A program made the position numbers and the translations under genes. From positions 802,501 to 830,000 of the forward strand of contig JACVTC010000008.1 in assembly GCA_016946835.1 (NCBI GenBank): DNA of 27,500 nt. Reading direction: 5' to 3'. The notes beneath the pieces were generated by a model. It was not told the origin of the DNA, made no database searches, and saw only the letters and a program-made list of their open reading frames with translations. This stretch comes from Neocallimastix lanati (nom. inval.) (Eukaryota > Neocallimastigomycota > Neocallimastigomycetes > Neocallimastigales > Neocallimastigaceae). Shown here piece after piece: positions 20,059 to 27,500 of the stretch (position 1 is the first letter of the stretch; each line of letters begins with the position of its first letter).

Positions 20059-21815
20059 AAAATAATTATAAAAAGGGGAATAGAAATTATTTAAACCTAA
20101 CACAAAAAAGAGATAATTATAATACAAGATATGCTGATGCATTCTCCAACGACTACAACACTGAACGTGAGAATGAAATAAATTATATCAATTTTCAAAG
20201 TAATAAAAATGGCAATCATTCGTCAGTTAATTATATTACCTGTTGGATAATCGATTCAGGAGCTTCAGTAAATATCACAAACAATTTAAATTTATTAACC
20301 AATATAAGATCTTGCCATGAAAGAATTTACCTAGCAAACAACGAATCATTCATAGTCAACTACATTGGGACATATGATGGTTTTATCAATGACTTTAAAA
20401 TTACTATAAATGATGTATATTACTCCAAAAGAGTAGATAAAAACTTATTGTCTGTTTGTAAACTAATCCAACAAAATTATAAAATACTATTTAACAATTC
20501 ATATAATAAGCCTTCTGTAATTATATATAACCATGCTGGTAATAGGATCATAAGTATCAACAGTAATAATTCAAATACATTCAAATTATGGACTTCAAAT
20601 AACAAAATTACCTTTAATGAACAATTTGACAATACAGTAAAGCAATTAAATAACATCTCACTTAATACTGAAGAAAAAATTAATTTATGACATAGAAGAT
20701 TTGCACATTTCAATATTGATTCTATTAAAAAGAAGTTAATTAAAAACAACATTTACTCTCACTGTCCCATTTGTTCAAACTCAAAATTAAAAAACAAGCC
20801 ATATAAACCGTCACTTAATAGATCCAAGCAAGTATTTGAACTTCTCCATATGGATTTAGTTGGTCCAGTTGATGAGTCCCTCTACGGCAGTCGCTATTTC
20901 TTTACCATCTTGGATGATTACTCTAGATTTGGCTGGGTTTTATTTCTAAGAAGTAAAATAGATACTTTCGATAAATTTTATATTTGGTTTAATAATATAA
21001 AGAACCAATTTAATATTAGGATCAAATCTACCCGCTCAGATAATGGTACAGAATTTGCTAACCATAAATTTTCCAATTTCTGCAAATCATATGGAATCAA
21101 TCAACAATTCACAGTTCCCTATAATCCTCAATCAAATGGCCGCGCTGAAAGATTTAATGGTATTCTAATAAGTTCAGCAAAAACTATGTTAAACGACGCA
21201 AAATTAAGTCATCAATTTTGGAAAGATGCTGTTTCTACAGCAAACTATATTCATAATATTATCCCTCACAAAGGTAACCTTAATAAAATACCATATGAAA
21301 TTCTTTACAAATCTAAAGCCAACTATTCTAACCTTCACGTATTTGGATGCAAAGTTTTTTTCTTCGTTCCCAAGACCTTACTTAATAAATTTGAAAATAA
21401 TTCTTTACCAGGAATTTTTCTAGGATATTCCGATAATCCATCTGCCTATAAAATTCTTGATATCTCCAACAATAAAATAGTTTTCTCTAGAACTGTCGAA
21501 TTCTTTGAACACACACCTGGTAATTTTTTCTTAAATAAATGTTCCCATGATTTTAATTATTTTATCCCCTCTCACGAAATCAGGGGGAATAATTCATATT
21601 TTCTTAATGACAGTTATAATTCCTATTATAGCAACCATCTACCTTTAAATAACAACAAGTATCATTCACAAAATTCAACTACATTAAAATATTATAAAGA
21701 TATACAAGACAATCAAATAAAAAGACCAAACAAGACAAAAAAGAAAAATAATAATAATAATAATAATGACAACGACAATAATAATAATAACAACAACAAC
21801 AACAACAACAACAAC

Positions 21816-21851
<36 letters not shown>

Positions 21852-23744
21852 GAATATAACAATAATAATGATAATAATAACAAAAATATAAACAACGAAA
21901 ATCCCAATAAAAATAATTGTAACAGTTCAAGCAATAATCACGATAACAATAACATATTCAACAATAGATTAAAAAACAATGACAATAATAATAGTGACAA
22001 TACCACTAAAAGCAACTTTGACAATAATAATAACGATCATAAAAATAGTGACGACTTAACCATAAAAAATTCACTAAATAACACTTTAATGTTTAATTTA
22101 TATAAACAAAAGTCAAACCAAAGATGTAAAAAACGAAAATATGAAAAATATGAGAAAGAAATCATTAATCCAATCAAGAAACAAAAATTTGGAAACAAAC
22201 TTATTGAACCAAACAGTTATAAGGATATATCAAACCTTAGTGATAAAACAGAATGGTTAAAGGCTGTTGAAAATGAACTAAACAACATGAAGAGACTGAA
22301 TGTATACAAATCAATTAGAACATTACCCAAAAATGCAAACCTTATATCTTCAAAATGGATATTTAAATATAAAAGGGACTCATCTGGTAATATAATCCAA
22401 CGAAAGGCAAGACTAGTAGCTAGAGGATTCACTCAACAATATGGTATAGATTTTAAAGAAACCTTCTCTCCTACTTTAAAGCATGATTCCTTAAGAATCC
22501 TTACAGCATTTGCAGTATAAAACAATTTTAATATAGAACAAATTGACATTAACGCTGCATATTTAAATGCAAACCTAACAGAAGAAGTATTCATGAAACC
22601 CCCTGAAGGACATCAAGATTACAAAAGATGTTTATGGAAACTCAAAAAGGCAATCTATGGTCTAAAACAAAGTGGAAGAGAATGGAATCTTCAATTGAAC
22701 AGATTTATTTTAAAAATAGGATTTGAAAGATTAACAAGCGAACCATGCCTATATATCAAAAGGAATAATCATAATAACATTACATGTATACTTGGGGTAT
22801 ATGTAGATGATATTCTAATAGCAGGTAAAAATAAAGAAATACAAAATACAAAAAATAAAATAAAAAATAGATTCAATATAAAGGATATAGGAAATGTTGA
22901 TTTCGTGATAGGTATAAAATTTATTAAATATAAAGATGGATATTTTTTAAGTCAAAAGAGATACTTAAAAGATTTATTAGAAAAATATAATATATTAAAG
23001 TTAGCACCATCAAGAAATCTAAAACCAATTGAAAATGAAACGCTAAGAAAACAAATGGTAAATGAAACAGAATACAGAGGAGCTATAGGCAGCTTACTAT
23101 ATTTGGCAATATGTACTAGGCCTGACATCCTCTTCGCTGTAAGTAAAGCTGCTAGAAAGGCAAAGGAACCTACAATGGAAGACTGGAATAACGTAATGAA
23201 AATATTAAAATATTTAAAAGGTACAATAAATTTTGGATTAAGGTTCACAAGGAATAAAGAAATAATAGCCTATGTAGATGCTGACTATGCTGGAGATGAA
23301 GAAACAAGAAGATCTACTACCGGATTCATTATAACTATGGGGGGAACACCAACAAGTTGGTGTTCTAAGCTTCAACACTGCGTTTCAACCTCCACTGCCG
23401 AATCAGAATATTATAGTCTCAGTGAATGCTCTAAACATTGTATTTGGTACTTGAATATATTAAAAGAACTTGACTTCAAAATAAACTTCATCAATATCAA
23501 TGTAGATAATAAAGCGACAATATACAATAGCAAAAATCAATCTATAAATCCAAAAACAAAACACATCGATATAAGATTTCATTATGTAAGAGAATTAATT
23601 AAAGAAAATAAAATTAAACTGAATTATGTCAAATTTGAAAAAAATTTAGCGGATGGATTCACAAAATATTTAAATAACACTCTCATGGATAATTTCAGAC
23701 AGTCCATTCTCTACAATTGTAATGATATCATTATATCAAATTGA
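19989..23744 (+). pseudogene. Retrotransposon pol (protease, integrase, reverse transcriptase, RNase H), three nonsense codons
   Basis: One frame, offset from gag, runs from the A tract to TGA 23742-23744. It is broken by TAA 20049-20051, TGA 20688-20690 (at the Trp of the usual WHRR-type start of the integrase zinc region) and TAA 22518-22520. Protease active site IDSGAS at 20250-20267. Integrase zinc region HRRFAH...HCPIC (20691-20780). Integrase core with Asp in MDLVGP, Asp in RSDNGTEF and Glu in NGRAERFN, the last two separated by 35 residues. A poly-Asn linker is encoded at 21747-21930. Reverse transcriptase from ARLVARGFTQQYGIDF to YVDD at 22800-22811. RNase H with YVDADYAGD, STAESEYYSLSE and TKHIDIRFHYVRE. 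Every catalytic motif survives, so decay is by stops only. The Met at 22593 is internal, not a start. Confidence 0.92.
21747..21930 (+). repeat. AAT/AAC microsatellite encoding poly-asparagine in pol
   Basis: Mixed AAT and AAC triplets encode about 25 consecutive Asn flanked by further N/D/K-rich sequence, in frame with pol, between integrase and reverse transcriptase. This inter-domain region is variable in copia elements, so the tract is probably tolerated. The mixture of synonymous codons points to repeated local slippage rather than one clean expansion. Confidence 0.9.
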
Positions 23745-23766
23745 ACTTATAACTCCAGTTAAATTT

Positions 23767-23775
23767 GAGGGGGAA
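23767..23775 (+). other. Polypurine tract
   Basis: GAGGGGGAA lies directly against the right LTR and is one of the few G runs in the window. It is the expected plus-strand primer site, about 22 bases after the pol stop. Confidence 0.85.
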
Positions 23776-24019
23776 TGTCAGAAAGATATTTTTTATATCT
23801 ATGAAAATTTATTAAAAGAAATTTATTCATAAATATTTAACCAATTATATTTATATTGTTAAATAATACTACAACTGAAAATATAAATAAATGAACATTT
23901 GTCTTAAATAAAATACCGAAAAAAAAAAAATAAAAATAAAAATAAATAATAACTAATCATATTAAAAGATTATATTCAATTATTACATAAATAATTTTTC
24001 TTACTTCTGTGTTTTAAAA
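23776..24019 (+). repeat. Right long terminal repeat, 244 bp
   Basis: Begins TGTCAGAAAG, ends CTGTGTTTTAAAA, and is followed by target duplication GTTAA at 24020-24024. It differs from the left LTR by one extra A and one substitution (ACATAAAT against ACTTAAAT). Confidence 0.93.
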
Positions 24020-24024
24020 GTTAA

Positions 24025-24597
24025 AAAGGATAAATTTTTATTTAAAAAAAAATTATGTAAAGTTAGCATATAAAACTTTAAATAAATGTAAATCTTTCAT
24101 TATTTTAAATGATAAGAAGGAAAATTTTATACATATATTTAAATATTTTATTTTAAAAATATTATAATTTTAAAAAATATTTTTTACTTAACATGTTTAA
24201 TTTAAAGATTGATAAGCTTTTTAATTTTAATTTATATATTATATATATTTTTTAATTAAAATATAAATAATATTAAAAAAAAATATAAAAATAACAATTT
24301 ACAAATGAAAAATAATAAAGTAAATAAATTATAAAAATAAAATATTATTTATTCATTAATTTATTTTTAATATATTTTTTATAAAATAAATGGTATTATG
24401 AAATGATTTTTTTTTTTTTTTTTATTAATAATACTTTTATTCAATTTTCAAACATAAAATATATATATTATATATAAAAAATATATATATTATATATATT
24501 ATATATACATATAAAAAAATATACGTTATATTTGATGTTCATGAATAAAACAATTGATAAAATAAAATAATTTAAATAAATTCATAATCTTTTTCTG
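24025..24597 (+). promoter_or_regulatory. Right flank of the retrotransposon and 5' flank of receptor gene 3
   Basis: The first part (AAAGGATAAATTTTTATTTA) continues the pre-insertion sequence also seen at 13920-13950. No (AAT)n expansion follows it here. From about 24360 the sequence matches 14540-14743 upstream of gene 2 almost base for base and so presumably contains the gene 3 promoter. No gene and no specific regulatory site can be identified. Confidence 0.6.
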
Positions 24598-25796
24598 ATG
24601 ATTGAAATTATATTTAGATACATATTTATAATACTCTTTTTTATAAGTAATAAATATTATTAATAATAATATCATATAAAAAAAAAAAAAAAAAAAAAAA
24701 TTAAATATTGAATTTTAGGAAATATTAATAAATAAATATATTTTTGATATTGATTTTTAATATAAAAAAAATTAACAATTAATTATTGGATCTTATTATT
24801 TAATTTTTTAATATTATATATATATATATATATTTTTTATTATCATTAATTTTTTATTATTTTTTACTTTCTTTTTTATTACTATTTATTGAAATCTTTT
24901 ATTAAAAAAAAAAGTTATAATTCATGGTAAAGATATTTCTTTGAATGCAATAGCATATACTCCTTATAATAGTGATCAATTTTATCATTCCATAATTGAT
25001 GATTTTAATGAGTATTCCGAAAAAAATAATTTAGGCATAAAAATTTATTTAACAGTCTGTGATATATATATTAATAATCAATCCTATGGATCAATGATAG
25101 AATCATTATTGAAAAAAAGCAGTAAATATGATTTATACTTTTATGATAATGCTTATACTCAAACATATGGACCCTATTTATTGGATTTAAAACAATATTT
25201 ACCTAAAGAACATATCGATATATATAATTCTGAGTTACTTTCACAATCATGTGAATATGAGAATAAATTAGTTGGATTAGTAAATATTTCAATTTGTTGT
25301 AACAATTAATTTGTCAATATAAATTCTTTATGAAGATTATAAAATAAAATAACATGAAATAAAATTGAATAAAATAATAAAATTGAATAAAATAATAAAA
25401 TTGAATAAAATAATAAAATTGAATAAAATAATTAAATAAAATAAAATAAAATAAAATAATATTATTAAATAAATAATTAAATAAATAAATAAGTAAATAA
25501 ATAAATATATGTGTAAAAAGATAATTAATATACATATATATATATTTCAAAATACATATATATATATAACAATAGCCTTATATCATAAATTATAACGTAC
25601 TATATTCAAATAAGAATTTATTAAATAAATATAATAAAAGAATTCCAAAAACATGGGATGAATTAATTGAAACAAGTAAATATATTATTGAGAGAGAAAA
25701 TAATCCTGAATTGATTGCTTATAACGGTTTATTTGATGGTTAATAGTTATTATATAATAAATATAATTATTAATGTTATATTTATTATTGTATTTA

Positions 25797-25830
<34 letters not shown>

Positions 25831-27500
25831 TAATTATTTAATTAATTAATAATAAGTTTTCAAATTATATATATTTTTTAAATAATTACAGAAAGTGAAC
25901 ATGGGATTTGTTCAATTTATGAATTTATATATTCATGTAGAAATTCTGTTGATGAACCATTTCCAGATATAAGAAGTAATACAACAGTTAATGCATTAAA
26001 TTTACTAAAAAAAATAAAAGAAGAAATAGCATCAGGTATTAAATATAACCAAAAAATAACAAAAATTAATAATTATAATATATATATATATATATTAATA
26101 AAATTTATGATAATTAATAATTCATTATTATATAAATTATTTTTTTCTTTCTTTATAAAAAATATTTATTTATTTTTTCCCTCTCATTTAAATAATAATT
26201 AATTCATATATATATATATATATATATTTACATATAAATAAAATAGATTATATATTTAATTCAAATTTAGATTTTTCTTTAAATTTATTACTTGAAGGAA
26301 AAGGGTTATTTGTAAAATTTTGGATCTTGGATAATTTCTTTTTTGATATTATTCCATATGAATTCTCAATACTACCAGGTATTAAGGAAGGAATATCAGG
26401 ATCAATAATTTCAGGATATAATTTAGGAATTGCCAATAGTATTTTACCAGAAAAATTAGAGGCATCTATTATTGCTTTTAAATATTTAATTTCAAAAGAA
26501 TTTAAAAAGAAATTGTCTTTTATACAGAACAAATATTTAGGAATTGATAGTATATATGAAGATGAAGAAATTTGTGAAAAAATAGATTGTGAAACAATAA
26601 AAAAACTTCAACTAACTAGTCGATCTTTCTCTAAATATTATGAATTTGATGATTATAACCAAAAAATAATTAATTATATTCATCAATTTTTATATAAAAA
26701 TCAAACGGCTTCAACAGTACTAGAAAAAATTGATGATTTAACTAGAATTCATTTTATTTCTATAACGGAAGATGGTAATTATAAAAAAGAAGCAATAGCA
26801 GTTTTTATGATAACTATTATTTTATTGGTTTCGATGTTTCTTTCCTTATTATTACTTTTTTTCAAAAAATTTAATGAAAATTTTAACTATATGTCTAAAG
26901 ATTCTTGGATTATATCTATTACTGGACTAATAATAATTATGAGTTCTATTTTTCCATCCTATGGAACATTAAATGAAATAAAGTGCAAAATCCAATTCGT
27001 TCTAATTTTTATGGGGAATTTGTTAAATTTGATACCAATTTTTCATAAGTTTATTATTGATTTTCCTGAATCTAATAGGATATCGGAATATTTTAAAACT
27101 CATAAATATTTCTTTTTCTTTTTTTATTTTATGAGTTGTCTAATATTTATTTTACTGAATTTATCATTCAAAGTTAAAGTGACCATAATTATAGTGGATG
27201 ATGGACAAAATTATAAAGAATGTAGTGTCAAGAATATTTATGGCTATATAATTATAACGATTACCATAATTTATTATCTATTAACTATTACTATCATAAT
27301 GATACTAAGTTACATTGAATGGAATCAAGAATCAGTAATGTTTGATGTGAGAGGGATGGTTTATGCCATTTATTCTGAAATACTCTTTATAGTTATACTT
27401 TTTATTTTTGAATTGATATCCATTAGTAATTATTTCTATCACTTTTTCATTAAAACATCTCTGTTATTAATATTAGGGACTATAAGTTATATATTAATAT
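24598..27500 (+). CDS. SBP-ectodomain seven-transmembrane receptor (class C GPCR-like), gene 3, cut by the window edge
   Basis: Predicted exons 24598-24646, 24915-25279, 25576-25738, 25892-26035 and 26247 to beyond 27500, giving 658 complete codons so far with phases identical to gene 1 and no stop. Exon 1 encodes the same signal peptide as gene 2. Ectodomain landmarks are DLYFYDNAYT, YGPYLLDLKQYLP, VLYSNKNLL, PKTWDELIETSKY, YNGLFD, SIYEFIYSCRN, FVKFWILDN and ISGYNLGIANS. The last exon continues through helices equivalent to TM1-TM6 and into TM7. The TM3 Cys (EIKC) and outer-loop Cys (YKEC) are both kept. It should end roughly 90 codons beyond the window if it has a tail like gene 1. Function as for gene 1: a cell-surface ligand sensor by domain content, ligand unknown. 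It is the intact sister of the dead gene 2. Confidence 0.85.
25360..25440. repeat. 18 bp tandem repeat in intron 2 of gene 3
   Basis: Four copies of ATTGAATAAAATAATAAA followed by AATAAAATAAAAT runs. The same intron in gene 1 (9600-9700) and gene 2 (15540-15700) is filled with related but differently arranged AATAAAAT/AGAAT repeats, so this intron is a repeat-prone site in all three paralogues. Confidence 0.85.

Larger units (their letters stand above)
18113..24019 (+). mobile_element. Ty1/copia-type LTR retrotransposon, full length, coding capacity broken
   Basis: A 5907 bp element with LTRs at 18113-18355 and 23776-24019, a GTTAA target duplication, primer binding site, leader repeats, gag, pol in the order protease, integrase, reverse transcriptase, RNase H, and a purine tract. 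Integrase before reverse transcriptase makes it copia, not gypsy. The LTRs differ by one substitution and one base in an A run, so insertion was recent. Yet gag carries two stops, pol three, and a frame change separates them. It lies between receptor genes 2 and 3, in the same orientation, in duplicated flanking DNA. Mobilisation of this copy by proteins from another element is the simplest explanation. Confidence 0.95.

Noticed and set aside
19525-20690. TGA read as tryptophan in the retrotransposon
   Set aside because: Two TGA codons fall at plausible Trp sites, but TAA stops also interrupt the frame, and the host genes here use TGA and TAA as normal terminators (7257 and 12216). Mutation is simpler than recoding.
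21679-21934. Minus-strand Cys/Tyr-rich and Leu-rich frames
   Set aside because: They are antisense shadows of the poly-Asn codons in pol.
22217-23248. Minus-strand frames of 71 and 98 codons
   Set aside because: They lie antisense to reverse transcriptase sequence with clear catalytic motifs on the plus strand.
26248-26532. Minus-strand 94-codon frame
   Set aside because: It is antisense to the last exon of receptor gene 3, whose plus-strand frame matches gene 1.

Overview
This is eukaryotic nuclear DNA of extreme A+T content. It has spliceosomal introns, very long homopolymer, AT and AAT tracts, and gene islands only slightly richer in G+C. The best fit is an anaerobic gut fungus (Neocallimastigomycota). 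That rests on the base composition and on a receptor family (periplasmic-binding-protein-like ectodomain plus seven-helix domain) that I know chiefly from those fungi. This is an inference; no taxonomic marker gene is present. Dictyostelids are also AT-rich and have class C receptors, but theirs, as I know them, carry a different ectodomain.

Layout. Positions 1-6758 are gene-poor. They hold eroded, minus-strand remnants of what I read as a MULE-type (FLYWCH/HNH zinc-finger) transposase (about 608-3130, with an internal ~500 bp tandem duplication), three copies of a GTGGCTTAAA-type terminal-repeat motif (110, 3485, 4214), and several tandem arrays, including ten copies of a 62 bp unit with a five-unit higher-order pattern. 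A small single-pass membrane protein with PPxY-type motifs is at 6759-7259.

The main content is a tandem array of three paralogous receptor genes with the same five-exon design: a 49-nt signal-peptide exon, three exons for most of a bacterial-SBP-like ectodomain, and a long last exon carrying the end of the ectodomain, seven membrane helices and a cytosolic tail. Gene 1 (8854-12218) is intact, 755 residues. Gene 2 (14744-17760) is dead: it has a poly-A frameshift, and its last exon is broken up by a dispersed repeat and a copia integrase fragment, leaving scraps of TM3, TM6 and TM7. Gene 3 (24598 to the window edge) is open but cut by the window. Genes 2 and 3 share nearly identical upstream DNA and are the youngest pair.

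Between genes 2 and 3 sits a complete-length Ty1/copia LTR retrotransposon (18113-24019). It has near-identical 243/244 bp LTRs, a GTTAA target duplication, a primer site matching the anticodon half of tRNA-Lys(CUU), and a leader with six tandem 44 bp hairpin units. Its gag-pol is nevertheless broken by five in-frame stops and one frame change. This suggests a defective copy that was moved in trans. A paralogous empty site at about 13895-13945 confirms the insertion point.

If the receptors work as their domains suggest, the array is a small locus of extracellular ligand sensors coupled to G-protein-type signalling, being reshaped by duplication, homopolymer slippage and transposon insertion.
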